From Vittaforma corneae ATCC 50505 (Eukaryota > Microsporidia > Nosematidae): a stretch of 59,441 bases of DNA. How positions within the stretch are numbered: the stretch's first letter is position 1; every line of letters begins with the position of its first letter. The stretch is taken from the NCBI RefSeq assembly GCF_000231115.1, contig NW_006889837.1:6168-65608 (forward strand), in the 5' to 3' direction. The notes beneath the pieces are model-generated. The model saw only the letters and a list, made by a program, of their open reading frames with translations. It was not told the origin of the DNA and ran no database searches. Both the position numbers and the translations under genes were made by a program. This document shows, one piece after another, positions 49,258 to 58,951 of this stretch.

Positions 49258-50349
49258 TTATACGCCTTTTATTACTTGAACTACGTCACTGTCATTCAAT
49301 ACGTGGTCCTTTCCAACTTTCTGCTTAGTGTGCTTTACAGAGCTACCCCAAACTATTGCATACTTGAATTTCTTAATTATATCCCTGTGAATGGCATTAC
49401 AAAAATCCTCAACACTCCTCCTTTTAGATTTCAAAATTACTGGTTCATCGTAATCGATCGGTGATCCTTTGGGCTTAGGATAAATTCTTATCAGATCAAG
49501 ATATTCCCAAATCTTCTTCAAAAGAGTATCGAAGTTCCAACCATGCTCCGCACTTATGGGAACGGTGTGAGGAATTCTAGAAATAATATCTAGCTCTTCA
49601 ATACTTATTGAATCTATCTTGTTCAGAACGTATATCGCTGGAACGTACTTTCTGTTACCCTCGACTACATCAATCAAATCATCAATAGTAGCCTGCTCTG
49701 AAATATTAACATCAGCATTGTTTATCCTAAATTCATGGAGTACGCTTCGAACTAGCTCATGATCCAAGTCTCCTCCACAAACAGTAACGCCACCTCTCTC
49801 CTTTTTCGTAATTCTGATTTTCGGTGGCTGTCTATTCAACCTAATACCAGACGCCTCCAGTTCCTTTTCTATCACTTTCTTGTGCGTAATGGGTTTTGTA
49901 ACGTCAAGGCATACGATGATGAGCGAGCATGTCTTTGCGACTGCGATTACCTGCCGTCCGCGTCCCTTTCCATCCTTGGCTCCTTCAATAATACCAGGAA
50001 GATCAAGTATTTGAATATTTGCTCCGTTGTATTTCACAACTCCCGGAATTGTGGTAAGTGTTGTAAATTCGTATGCAGCTACTTCGCTATAAACCCCTGT
50101 CAGCTTTGACATCAATGTACTCTTCCCCACGCTGGGAAACCCAACAAATCCTACTCTTGCAATTCCTGTTTTAGCAACATCAAAGCCTTCCCCAACTGTA
50201 CCGGATCCTTTCTGTGGAGCAATTAATTCTCTTCGTAATTTGGCTAGCTTTGCTTTGAGCATTCCCAGATGAAATGATGTGGCTTTATTCTTTTGAGTTC
50301 TGGCCATTTCATCTTCTATTTCTTTTATTTTTTCAAGTGTTGAGCTCAT
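49258..50349 (-). CDS. RBG1: DRG1/Rbg1 ribosome-associated GTPase
   Basis: 363 residues, the family length (human DRG1 367, yeast Rbg1 369). G1 is GFPSVGKST, and the G2 region is [17 protein letters not shown]3 is [16 protein letters not shown], and G4 is NKID. A C-terminal TGS domain ends in [31 protein letters not shown], nearly identical to the family. The N-terminal helix-turn-helix ([37 protein letters not shown]) is complete. DRG1 binds DFRP1/Tma46 and stimulates elongation on stalled ribosomes. ATCCCAAAGACCA precedes the ATG. Confidence 0.97.
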   Translation of the reverse strand: MSSTLEKIKEIEDEMARTQKNKATSFHLGMLKAKLAKLRRELIAPQKGSGTVGEGFDVAKTGIARVGFVGFPSVGKSTLMSKLTGVYSEVAAYEFTTLTTIPGVVKYNGANIQILDLPGIIEGAKDGKGRGRQVIAVAKTCSLIIVCLDVTKPITHKKVIEKELEASGIRLNRQPPKIRITKKERGGVTVCGGDLDHELVRSVLHEFRINNADVNISEQATIDDLIDVVEGNRKYVPAIYVLNKIDSISIEELDIISRIPHTVPISAEHGWNFDTLLKKIWEYLDLIRIYPKPKGSPIDYDEPVILKSKRRSVEDFCNAIHRDIIKKFKYAIVWGSSVKHTKQKVGKDHVLNDSDVVQVIKGV

Positions 50350-50681
50350 TGGTCTTTGGGATTGTTAAAAAATTTGTTTTAACAAATAAACTTCCGATCT
50401 CATTAACGATAAATATCGGCAGATTTATGGTATGAATCGTGTTCTATTTACATTTTAATGTCGTTATTTCATATCGGAATTTCGTTGATCTAAAAAATTT
50501 TTAAGATCAAATTTGACTAGCACCGCTCATGCAACAAAACAGCAGATCCCTCAAAAATGGCAATGCGTTTGCCTAACCTTGCATCTCCTCCGTTTTTTAG
50601 TTTACTGCAATTAAAAAAATTGTGCAAATCAGTCTTTCTCACATTTTGAAAAACTTTTTTTTAAAGTTTTTTTAAGCCCAT
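50350..50681. other. Intergenic between divergent genes
   Basis: 332 bases, T/A-rich with several TTTTTT runs near 50650-50670. CCCAT directly precedes the ATG at 50682. Nothing else recognised. Confidence 0.45.
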
Positions 50682-51962
50682 ATGTCACATACTTTTTATT
50701 TCAAGATTACAAATAATACTGCTGCTCAGGACTTACTTTCAATCGGTTCAGCACTTAAAAGATGGCAAATATACGACAAGGAAACTTCATTGTCTTTTCT
50801 CTACTCCGAGATTGAAGAATGTTGGTTAATACGGGTGAACAGCGGTTGTTGCAAGATAAATAACCATACAGTCCATTCCACTTCAGAAAATGCCATCGTT
50901 GTGGAGAGAAGCGTCGATGTTGTTTTAAACGGTAACTCTTTTACATTTCACAATCAAAGAAACGCAAAAGGAATCTCAAAGATACTTGTACATAGCTTAT
51001 TAAAGAGAAAGAATTTAAAACTTAAAACAGAAAACGTACTGCAAATAATTCACGATAACTGTGAATATTACCAAGATTTCTACTTTGTCTTGGATGCAAT
51101 TAGAAAGAATAGAATGTTTAAGTATCGTTGTGGGGAAATAACCTTGGATATTGAACGTCTTTACACCGATCTGGCTATGAATCGCTCACCCATCATGGAA
51201 TCTTTGAAATATGAAATAGACTATGGGTTTTCAAAGGATAAGCTTAAGTCTTTCAATATTTCAAGAATCTGGAATGGTTTAGAGTTTAATAAGATAGACA
51301 CGATTAGAAAGAATCACACTGTAAAATGGCCTTCTCATAGATATTTACTCTATCTGCTTGGATCCTGTTCTGATTCTGAGAGTCTTAGTCCTAGCAAGGA
51401 GTTTCTACCCAGTCCACGATCGTCCTGTCGTTACATAAATTCATATCAGATAAAAGGGACACCAGAAATCAATGATAGTAAATTTAGGGGGCAATATTCA
51501 ATTCAAGATAATGAATTTGGGTCGATTAGGGGAAATGCTATTGAGAATTCATACGACGAGACTTCATCCCATCACAGTCTGAATTACGATTTTACAAGCT
51601 TTGAAAATAGCTACGATGAGAATGAATTAAGCATAATGGAAAAAAGAAAACAGGTGAATGATGTTGAAAAGAGACACAAATATCGTTTTAAACTCAATCT
51701 ACAGCCCGTTGTTGAAAACATAAACACTTTCAGTGATTCATCAGAGCACTCAACCATTACTCATATTAGCGATTTGACTCCAGAAACAAAGTATCAACTT
51801 AGAGATCTGTCACGTGGAAGTGCGTCTTGCATTGAGGATGGTTTTTTGTGTGAGAAAAATACAACAGCTTATTCGTATGTTCCTACCGTTAAAGAGAGGA
51901 AGGGACACAAGCACAGTAGCGTTTCAAGATATAACAACTTCCATAAAACAAGAAAGTTTTAG
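50682..51962 (+). CDS. Hypothetical protein, possible divergent FHA domain at N-terminus
   Basis: 426 residues. The N-terminal 100 residues alternate short beta strands (CWLIRVNSGCCKINNHTVH, AIVVERSVDVVLNGNSFTFHN) in the way an FHA domain does, but the conserved GR..S..H motif is not seen, so this is weak. Residues 105-235 are helical. The rest is low-complexity and rich in Ser, Asn, Tyr and Glu, ending in a basic tail (KERKGHKHSSVSRYNNFHKTRKF). A phosphopeptide-binding regulator would fit but is inference. AAGCCCAT stands before the ATG. Confidence 0.6.
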   Translation: MSHTFYFKITNNTAAQDLLSIGSALKRWQIYDKETSLSFLYSEIEECWLIRVNSGCCKINNHTVHSTSENAIVVERSVDVVLNGNSFTFHNQRNAKGISKILVHSLLKRKNLKLKTENVLQIIHDNCEYYQDFYFVLDAIRKNRMFKYRCGEITLDIERLYTDLAMNRSPIMESLKYEIDYGFSKDKLKSFNISRIWNGLEFNKIDTIRKNHTVKWPSHRYLLYLLGSCSDSESLSPSKEFLPSPRSSCRYINSYQIKGTPEINDSKFRGQYSIQDNEFGSIRGNAIENSYDETSSHHSLNYDFTSFENSYDENELSIMEKRKQVNDVEKRHKYRFKLNLQPVVENINTFSDSSEHSTITHISDLTPETKYQLRDLSRGSASCIEDGFLCEKNTTAYSYVPTVKERKGHKHSSVSRYNNFHKTRKF

Positions 51963-52217
51963 ATGAGCATAAACTAATCACTAATGTTTATATTTATAAA
52001 TAATATTTATTGTAATGGTTATTGCAGTGCTCTATTTAAACATTAGAGTAAGATTTGTGAATGGAAGTGTATAAAATGTAATATCAATAAAATTCGTTAT
52101 GAGCTGTCATTAACATAATGTATTAACAATATTATGCATTTCATCAAGTAGTGATTGGTTATAACAGAATCGTTTTGTAATATTAACTTGCAGTACTAGC
52201 TTATAACACCCTCTCAT

Positions 52218-52781
52218 TCAAGAGGATGATTGTAGCGTTGTTGTGTATTCTTTGAAATATTCAACCAAATCAAAACAATCACCATACTCCACATAGAATC
52301 TCCACCCCAACGACCATACTGGCATTTCCTTTTCTTTTCTGATTATTAAATACCCATTCATTTTGTATTGATCAAAAAATTCAAGAATGTTAACACCCTT
52401 AAAATACGGACATACACGAAGACTTCCTAGTTTCGACTCTTCAAATTGGTTGTTTTCCAGCTGAATAGCTGCGAACACTACAAATAATCTCTTTTCTTCT
52501 AAAGTTGGAATTGTCTTTGCCTTTTTGGTATGTTCTATGCACATTTTTCTTAAAAAGACCTTCTTTGCTTCGCTTAATGGCACAAGTTCATTTTGGGATA
52601 TTCCTACTATCTCAAGTCCCAAAGAGTGCAAAAACTCAGGCATTCTAGACAAGACATTGTCAATTGTTCGCATAGGAAGACCAAGAAGATCTTTGAACTC
52701 TTCCTTTGGAACTGCTCTGCATTTGTGTTGATTTTCTATCAAATGCCTAGTTATTTTGCCAAAGTACTCTTCACTTTCCAT
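52218..52781 (-). CDS. Possible NSE3/MAGE-type subunit of the SMC5/6 complex
   Basis: 187 residues. The layout resembles a MAGE homology domain: LIENQHKCRAVPKEEFKDLLG (first winged-helix start), LHSLGLEIVGI, LFVVFAAIQLENNQFEESKLGSL (like 'IIFMEGN.A.EEE.W..L') and a C-terminal winged helix MNGYLIIRKEKEMPVWSLGWRFYVEY (like 'YLEYR..P.S.P..YEFLWGPR'). NSE3 bridges the SMC5/6 heads with Nse1 and Nse4 in DNA repair. It is shorter than yeast Nse3 (303). The match is of pattern, not of identity. ACACCCATA precedes the ATG. Confidence 0.5.
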   Translation of the reverse strand: MESEEYFGKITRHLIENQHKCRAVPKEEFKDLLGLPMRTIDNVLSRMPEFLHSLGLEIVGISQNELVPLSEAKKVFLRKMCIEHTKKAKTIPTLEEKRLFVVFAAIQLENNQFEESKLGSLRVCPYFKGVNILEFFDQYKMNGYLIIRKEKEMPVWSLGWRFYVEYGDCFDLVEYFKEYTTTLQSSS

Positions 52782-52990
52782 TATGGGTGTATAAAAATTA
52801 GTTCAAAATTCACTAAAATTAGTCTTAACCCATTTACCACCGAAGTAGAATACAAGAACGGTAAAACAATAACGACGATTAGAAATGGGTGAGTTTCATA
52901 ATTAAATACGTCTATAAAATTAAAACCGACTGTATACTCTTTTCATGCATTTCTTTCTATGCTTGATTTTTCTCATTTTTTTCCTGCCCA

Positions 52991-53677
52991 ATGGATATTG
53001 AGAACATTTTTCCAACCATAAAGGATGCACACGCATATTTAAAGCACAGAAACTACGCCTCTGCACTCCAAGTATACGTAGACATTCTAAATGATGTAGA
53101 AGAGGACTCCGAGGAGTATTCTCATATACTTTTGGAGTATGCACAGTGTCTCGTTGAAAATGTAATGCATCAATCTGAAATGAACTATAAAAAGATACTT
53201 CAGACAAGGAATCCACAGGATGAAGGAGAAATAGAAGAAGACTTGGAGAATTGCTGGGTCTGTCTTGAGACATGTCGTCTTCATTTCACTGATCTGAATA
53301 ACCGATCTAAGCTTGCAGAGGTATACAAGGGATTAGGCGATGTCCTATGTTTAAAGAACTGTTTTGATGAGGGGAAGCTGGAGTACTTAAAGGCCATTGA
53401 TAATTGTGATGATGACTCATTAACAGCGGAAATTCTGGAATGTATAGCAGAATGTTACAGAAATATGAAAATGTACGATGATTCTATTGGATATTACAAA
53501 CAGGTGGTTGAAATGTACACCAAGCTTGGAATGAATAAAGAAGCAGAAGAGTGCATGAATCTTATTGAAGGTCTAACAACATTGGCAAATAGAGAAGATG
53601 AGGAATATGAAAGTACTCAGGATTCTGATGCTGAGCCTGTAAATATTAACCATTTGAAGAAGAGTAAATTTATGTGA
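52991..53677 (+). CDS. NASP/Hif1-type histone chaperone (SHNi-TPR)
   Basis: 228 residues of TPR-like helices: YLKHRNYASALQVYVDILNDVEEDSEEYSHILLEYAQCLVENV, then a second block with DLENCWVCLETCRLHF (SHNi-type, compare 'DLQLAWE.LE.AR.IY'), LAEVYKGLGDVLCLKNCFDEGKLEYLKAI and ECIAECYRNMKMYDDSIGYYKQVVEMY. The acidic interruption of the second repeat (GEIEEDLEN) is present, though shorter than usual. The C-terminus ends in a basic KKSKFM. NASP-family proteins carry H3-H4. CCTGCCCA directly precedes the ATG. Confidence 0.82.
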   Translation: MDIENIFPTIKDAHAYLKHRNYASALQVYVDILNDVEEDSEEYSHILLEYAQCLVENVMHQSEMNYKKILQTRNPQDEGEIEEDLENCWVCLETCRLHFTDLNNRSKLAEVYKGLGDVLCLKNCFDEGKLEYLKAIDNCDDDSLTAEILECIAECYRNMKMYDDSIGYYKQVVEMYTKLGMNKEAEECMNLIEGLTTLANREDEEYESTQDSDAEPVNINHLKKSKFM

Positions 53678-53833
53678 AACCTTTATTTATATTATTTACT
53701 CCCCTGTCTATTTAGCATTTTTAAGTAGTCATTTTTACTTATCATTTCATTCAATGTATCCGTCTATTTTAACTACTATTTATTTTAATCGCTTCATTGC
53801 TTGGACTATAAATTTTGCTTATTTTCTATCCTT

Positions 53834-55003
53834 ATGGAAGCTGATGAAATCGAAGTATTCAAGCAGAAAAAACTCTTGAAATTTCTTCGTGATGTAAGAG
53901 GAAATGGTACAAGCATGATTTCAATCATCATTCCTCCAAAAGAACAACTTTGTAGGACCGTTCAAATGTTGACAGATGAATATGGAACTGCCACAAATAT
54001 TAAGAGTAGAGTGAATAGATTGAGTGTCTTAACTGCAATCTCATCTGCACAGGCTAAGCTAAAGACCATTAGCAAAACACCCAAAAATGGATTGGCATTG
54101 TATGTTGGTGAGATTCTCACACAGGATAACAAAGAAAAGAAGATAGCATATGCTATTGAGCCTATAAAACCAATAAATACCAGTCTGTATATGTGTGATA
54201 GTAGGTTTCATGTAGAAGACGTCTTGGCACTTTTTGAGGACGATACAAAGTATGGATTTGTTGTCATAGATGGCCATGGCGCTATATTTGCTACTCTTCA
54301 GGGCAATATTCAAACTATTTTGCAACAGATTACTGTTGATTTACCTAAAAAGCATGGTAGAGGTGGGCAGAGCTCAGTTAGATTTGCTAGGCTTAGAGTT
54401 GAGAAGAGACAAGCATACGTTAAAAAAGTTGCAGAGATCTGCACAAATGTTTTTATAACTAACTCAGTCTCGAATGTTGAAGGTATTATTCTTGCGGGGC
54501 ATTCTGATTTGAAAAATGAATTAAACTCAATAATTGATCAGAGATTGGCCGTTATCAAAACGGTTGATACCAATTACAGTGGTAAGAATGGTTTGAATCA
54601 GGCGATTGAATTGTGTGAGGACGTACTAAAGGACGTTAGATTTTCCAAAGAAAAAAAGGTTTTACAAAAATTTTTTGATGAGCTTAATCTAAATACAGGA
54701 ATGTATTGTTATGGGTTTAAGGCAACGATTGGATGCCTTGAATCAGGGGCGATAGACACACTGATTGTCTGGGAAAATCTAGATTCAGAGTACGAAGATA
54801 CGCTCTTTATAGATTGGATTGCAGAAAACTACAAGAACTATGGCTGTAAACTTGTGTTTGTGAGTGATAAAAGTGGGGAAGGAACGCAGTTTGTAGAAGG
54901 TTTTGGAGGGTTAGGTGGAATTCTTCGATATAAGATTGATATAGAGACATTTGACGAAGAAGAGGAGTTGAGCTCATTTTCAGCGGAGGATGATATCTTT
55001 TAA
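53834..55003 (+). CDS. SUP45: Peptide chain release factor eRF1
   Basis: 389 residues from MEADEIEVFKQKK (human 437). The stop-codon decoding motifs are intact: TNIKSRVNR (NIKS) and YMCDSRF (YxCxxxF). The catalytic HGRGGQSSVRFARLR (GGQ) is intact too. The C-terminal eRF3-binding domain is present with an acidic end. It recognises all three stop codons, so the standard code is expected. The glutamine of GGQ is the substrate of Mtq2, encoded at 20.8 kb. The frame is open upstream to 53801, but the ATG at 53834 fits the family start and follows TATCCTT. Confidence 0.97.
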   Translation: MEADEIEVFKQKKLLKFLRDVRGNGTSMISIIIPPKEQLCRTVQMLTDEYGTATNIKSRVNRLSVLTAISSAQAKLKTISKTPKNGLALYVGEILTQDNKEKKIAYAIEPIKPINTSLYMCDSRFHVEDVLALFEDDTKYGFVVIDGHGAIFATLQGNIQTILQQITVDLPKKHGRGGQSSVRFARLRVEKRQAYVKKVAEICTNVFITNSVSNVEGIILAGHSDLKNELNSIIDQRLAVIKTVDTNYSGKNGLNQAIELCEDVLKDVRFSKEKKVLQKFFDELNLNTGMYCYGFKATIGCLESGAIDTLIVWENLDSEYEDTLFIDWIAENYKNYGCKLVFVSDKSGEGTQFVEGFGGLGGILRYKIDIETFDEEEELSSFSAEDDIF

Positions 55004-55164
55004 TTAAAAATTAATAAATTATTTTAAATTGACATAACGAGATATCTAACAATATACAAAAATCTATCATTTTAGCTAGCCACGGATGTGAAATAGATGC
55101 ATTTTACAAGTGTTTATTGAGTTTGTGTATTTCATCGTGCTCTATCTTTGGAACTTTAATGTGT

Positions 55165-55773
55165 TTATATTTTAACTATAATGATTTTTGTGCCAGCTGG
55201 TATGTGAGCGAGTTCGGGGTGTTTTTCATAATTAGCATGGCATTCATGCTTCTCCCTTATTCTACAGTAAAGGTAGTGGGGTTTTGTTTTCATTTTGCTT
55301 GTTATTTTTGGATCTAGAAAGTATAACTGACCGTCGTTGCTCTGATAAAATATTGAATTCTCCACTTTTTTACTTATTGAAATAAGCTCTACTTCACCTA
55401 ACAGTGACTCTTCAAAATATTCTAACGAAAACGGATGTTCGTAGAAGTTGATGGATTCAGAGTTGGATACTTCAGCAGTACAGCATTTCCTAAGAAGTAT
55501 GTAGTCCTCAATCTCCTGTGTAAAGAAAAACTGTGCTGGTTTGTAGATCCAGAAAAATTCTGCACACATCGGACAATTGTTGGTATACTCGGTACATACT
55601 GAAATACACAAATGGCAATAGCAATGTCCACATGGCAATACCTGTGGATTTTCAAAGTAATTCAAACAAATAGGACAGTCTGTTACGTACCTCACAAAAT
55701 AGTACTCTGCATTTTTGAATGCCTTCTCAATTTTTTTATTTTTGTAGACTGGCCTTTTATCTAGCTTTGTCAT
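55165..55773 (-). CDS. RING-type E3 ubiquitin ligase, RNF10/Mag2-like
   Basis: 202 residues. A C3HC4 RING (CPICLNYFENPQVLPCGHCYCHLCI...CPMC, about residues 33-72) is followed by a spacer and a C-terminal block, IFYQSNDGQLYFLDP...CHANYEKHPELAHIPAGTKIIIVKI. This matches the RNF10 region with YQAEDGQHMFLHP and RHRYLSHLP....F...EL. RNF10 and yeast Mag2 ubiquitinate 40S proteins uS3/uS5 on stalled ribosomes. At 202 residues versus 811 in human, only RING and the C-terminal block remain. AATTCCC directly precedes the ATG. Confidence 0.75.
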   Translation of the reverse strand: MTKLDKRPVYKNKKIEKAFKNAEYYFVRYVTDCPICLNYFENPQVLPCGHCYCHLCISVCTEYTNNCPMCAEFFWIYKPAQFFFTQEIEDYILLRKCCTAEVSNSESINFYEHPFSLEYFEESLLGEVELISISKKVENSIFYQSNDGQLYFLDPKITSKMKTKPHYLYCRIREKHECHANYEKHPELAHIPAGTKIIIVKI

Positions 55774-56146
55774 GGGAATTTCAAAAAATAAACAAAATTT
55801 TCATTTATTTGATATTATTTATGAAATTCAAATATTGATCAATGCGGTCTATTTTAAAGATGTGCTGTAAGTAGGAATACTCAAGTAAATAAAGGGCATT
55901 TACATTATATTGATAGGATGTAATATCAATAGTGAATCTATGTGGATGTTAAATAAATGAGAATCTGTCACAAGTATTAACGTTCCTTTAATATTACTTT
56001 TGATGCTATATGGATAATGTTGTAAAGAAGACTGCAGCAGTATTTTATAAGGAATGTACAGCACTTCTAACAATGCTGTTTGGCTATTCTGCCGTCTTTC
56101 TTATGAATATAATAATTTTGGTCACTTACATTTTTACCCACAGTCC
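55774..56146. other. Intergenic between divergent genes
   Basis: 373 bases. The frame of the next gene stays open upstream to 56054, but that extension lies before TTTTTACCCACAGTCC and is probably untranslated. No other feature seen. Confidence 0.45.
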
Positions 56147-57250
56147 ATGAAGAAAGAAGTTTTCCGACTATTCACCATAGAAAATGGAATTATGCTTTCA
56201 GCACCTGTGCTAGAATATATTTCAAATAATTTTAAGGATATTGACAGCATACATGCCCTTCTTAAATCTTTCCAAGCAAGGTTTAACACAGCTTCACTCT
56301 CTTTGGACCAAGTAAAGGAACTCAGCATGCAACCAAATAATAAAAGTGGTAAGGAAAGAGCATTTAATAATTTAGAACTAAAAACGTTTAAGTATTGTTC
56401 TGTGGATTTTTATAAATGCTTTCAAGACCTATCCTTACGCTTACGTGTAAATGCCATTTCATTATCTCTACTGCAGGAAGGTGTTGAAAAGGTGATCTTT
56501 GGAATATTTTCTAGAAGTAGAAATGGTAAGTATTTGATTGAAGATGACTATGATGTGATAGAAGTTGATTTGAGTGATGTGCAAAGTGATGGTTTTCTAT
56601 TTGAAAATATGTTTGTGGGGCTAAAAGGGATAAAATCTGGGGATTTTAAGGTTAAGGAGCTAATTTTACCAAAATATCCTGTGCACATTCCTTCTAACAA
56701 TCTTGAATTAATCAAAAATGCAAAAATATGTGTGTTTGGGTGTTTTGATGGTGAATTTGAGTTTGTAAAGACGGTATTGTCTATTGAAACTCCAGATTTC
56801 TGCATCGTCTCAGTGAAAAATTCCATAAATGGCTCTGCTTTTGAGGAGTTATGCTCTAATGTGATTATTTGTCCTTCTAGATTTGATGCTGAGTATATTC
56901 CGTTTAATCTAAACAACATTTCAAATCCATTTTTGATCAACATTTTTAACAATCTGATAGGCTTTATTGATTATAATCTTTTTGAGCATAGAAAAAATGG
57001 TATGGTTTTTAACAATAATCACATAGAATCCTTTTTGAAGTCGATACTTTCACAAGGCTCCATCTGCCCGTTTGCTGGGTCTGACTTTTCTGTACCATAT
57101 TTTCCTAGCATAATGATTATTTCCCAAGATTTTCATCCACTTGTTTTGGATGTCGAAGGTATCAAATTTATAAGTCTTCCTCCAGTCAAGGAGAAGTGCT
57201 ATGCAGTTCTAGATTTTAATAACGATTTATTTGAAGTCAAATGTTTTTAA
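56147..57250 (+). CDS. DPB2: DNA polymerase epsilon subunit B (Dpb2)
   Basis: 367 residues from MKKEVFRLFTIENGIMLSAPVLEYI, the short helical N-terminal part. The OB-fold part is GKYLIEDDYDVIEVDLSD (like 'KFFLEDPTGTVQLDLS'). The inactive phosphoesterase part runs from AKICVFGCFDGEFEF through VIICPSRFDAEYIPFN to SNPFLINIFNNLIGF. It ends in FHPLVLDVEGIKFISLPP, the typical closing blade. It holds the CMG helicase to polymerase epsilon on the leading strand. It is short (yeast 689). A different B subunit (Pol alpha or delta) is possible but 'LEDPTG...V.LDLS' favours epsilon. Confidence 0.78.
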   Translation: MKKEVFRLFTIENGIMLSAPVLEYISNNFKDIDSIHALLKSFQARFNTASLSLDQVKELSMQPNNKSGKERAFNNLELKTFKYCSVDFYKCFQDLSLRLRVNAISLSLLQEGVEKVIFGIFSRSRNGKYLIEDDYDVIEVDLSDVQSDGFLFENMFVGLKGIKSGDFKVKELILPKYPVHIPSNNLELIKNAKICVFGCFDGEFEFVKTVLSIETPDFCIVSVKNSINGSAFEELCSNVIICPSRFDAEYIPFNLNNISNPFLINIFNNLIGFIDYNLFEHRKNGMVFNNNHIESFLKSILSQGSICPFAGSDFSVPYFPSIMIISQDFHPLVLDVEGIKFISLPPVKEKCYAVLDFNNDLFEVKCF

Positions 57251-57545
57251 TAAGCTTAAATATTTACGTTACAGCTATTACAATAATTTACTATTAGCAT
57301 ATACGCTATCTTGTATTGAATTGATTGTACTATGAAACTTCCAATATTCTATTTGATTGGTATATTTTAATGTTGGTTTTAGCCATACTGCACACATGCC
57401 ATTAATATCCATCAGTTGGTCAACATACCAAGCTTTAATTTCTAATGATAGACAATGGTGTAGGGCTATTTATTTAAATGAAATTGCTTTAATTGTAAGC
57501 ATCTTGTAAAAATTTGAAATTGTTGTAACCCTCAAAAGAATCGTC

Positions 57546-58121
57546 ATGGAATTTTTACTCAACTTTATTTGTGATTCAAAAGAAAAGACCGAGATCATAG
57601 CTAGACAAACTATCTTACAAAGTACTTTAAAACAGATACTAAAATATCTTAAAAGACTTCCAAGAGCAGTAATATTCTTGAAAAAAGTAGGGAAAAAGGA
57701 AGCACCTGGATACTATGACGTTATCAAGAATCCAATGGATCTTGGAACCATGGCAAAGAAATTACCCTTATACAGAAGCTTGGATGAATTTAGAGATGAT
57801 ATTGATCTGATCATAAATAACTGCATGATCTATAATGCAGGGATTGAATATTACATTGAGTGTGCTAATGACCTTAGAGCAGAGGCCAATGCTCTTTTAA
57901 TGAAGCATCAAAAAGTTTTTGCTAAAGATCCCCAGCCATTTACAATTGAAGGTCTCGAAATTGTTGATTGTACACCACAACTCAGAAATACTATTTTGAA
58001 ATACCTAAAGCTTGTTGGCTTTGAAGCTGCAGATAAACGATGTCTTGATATTCTCTGTGATGTGTTGAAATACAGACTATGCAATTACATTAAGCTTTCA
58101 ACCAGTGAAGAGTGGATATAA
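57546..58121 (+). CDS. SPT7: Miniature Spt7-like SAGA subunit (bromodomain plus histone fold)
   Basis: 191 residues. The bromodomain (about 40-125) reads FLKKVGKKEAPGYYDVIKNPMDLGTMAKKL...FRDDIDLIINNCMIYN with the acetyl-lysine-binding asparagine. A BTP-type histone fold follows (about 140-185: LRNTILKYLKLVGFEAADKRCLDILCDVLKYRL). This two-domain order is that of yeast Spt7, a 1332-residue core of SAGA. Here only the two domains remain. It would pair with a TAF10-like histone-fold protein. ACCCTCAAAAGAATCGTC precedes the ATG. Confidence 0.82.
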   Translation: MEFLLNFICDSKEKTEIIARQTILQSTLKQILKYLKRLPRAVIFLKKVGKKEAPGYYDVIKNPMDLGTMAKKLPLYRSLDEFRDDIDLIINNCMIYNAGIEYYIECANDLRAEANALLMKHQKVFAKDPQPFTIEGLEIVDCTPQLRNTILKYLKLVGFEAADKRCLDILCDVLKYRLCNYIKLSTSEEWI

Positions 58122-58252
58122 CTATGTTATTTGTAAAAATGTGAATTAAATGATGAACTAACAATTAAATGATTATGCTGTTGACATTTAAGCTTAAAAA
58201 TAGAATGTAATATGTCCCAATTTAAATCATTAAATGAGGTTAATTTAATATA

Positions 58253-58951
58253 TTATATTGTAATATATAAATTTAAAACTGTCTTTAGGAATAAATAGAT
58301 CTCTTTGAGTCCAAACTTTGAATCTCCAGCCACTCGATCGTAGAAAATAATGGAAACTTCTGCAATTTGGCATTTCATTTTTTCTGCTCTTGCAATTAGT
58401 TCTAATTGAATTCCAAATCCTTTACATGTTGATTTTGAGAGAATAGTTTTCAGTACTTCGGTGCGATAACACCTAAAACTTCCTGTCAGATCTGATGATT
58501 TCAACCCAAGTACATATTTTGCTAGGTTATTTGCAACTGCTGAGATAAACTTTCTTTTAAATGACCATCTAGATACCATCCCTGACTTTGAGTATCTTGT
58601 ACCTGTGACTATATCGTATTTATTATGTGATGTTGCCTGACTGAACATTTGAAAAATAGAAAATGGGTCATGTTGAAGATCTGCATCAAGAATTACGGTG
58701 TATTCATACTTACAGAATTCAAGTCCTTTCATGTATGAATTTCCTAATCCAGATTTACATTTTTCATCTACTATTTTAATATTTGGATGGTTTAATTTTT
58801 TTACAATGTTGGATGTTCCATCTGGGCTGTTTCCATCAACCACAATAATTAAAAATGGTACAGCCAGTTTTTCTAATGTGGTTATAACCATTCCTAGCAT
58901 TGGACAAATGTTATTCACTTCATTATATGTTGATATAAGAACATTAATCAT
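58253..58951 (-). CDS. DPM1: Dolichol-phosphate mannose synthase, DPM1 type
   Basis: 232 residues (human DPM1 260). Family-2 glycosyltransferase with LISTYNEVNNI, VVDGNSPDGT, the DxD motif in ILDADLQHDP, and VTGTRY and DLTGSFRCYRTEVL. It transfers mannose from GDP-mannose to dolichol phosphate at the endoplasmic reticulum for O-mannosylation and GPI anchors. There is no C-terminal membrane span, so it is the human-like class that needs DPM2/DPM3 rather than the yeast class with its own anchor. ACCC directly precedes the ATG (ggg 58952-58954). Confidence 0.93.
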   Translation of the reverse strand: MINVLISTYNEVNNICPMLGMVITTLEKLAVPFLIIVVDGNSPDGTSNIVKKLNHPNIKIVDEKCKSGLGNSYMKGLEFCKYEYTVILDADLQHDPFSIFQMFSQATSHNKYDIVTGTRYSKSGMVSRWSFKRKFISAVANNLAKYVLGLKSSDLTGSFRCYRTEVLKTILSKSTCKGFGIQLELIARAEKMKCQIAEVSIIFYDRVAGDSKFGLKEIYLFLKTVLNLYITI

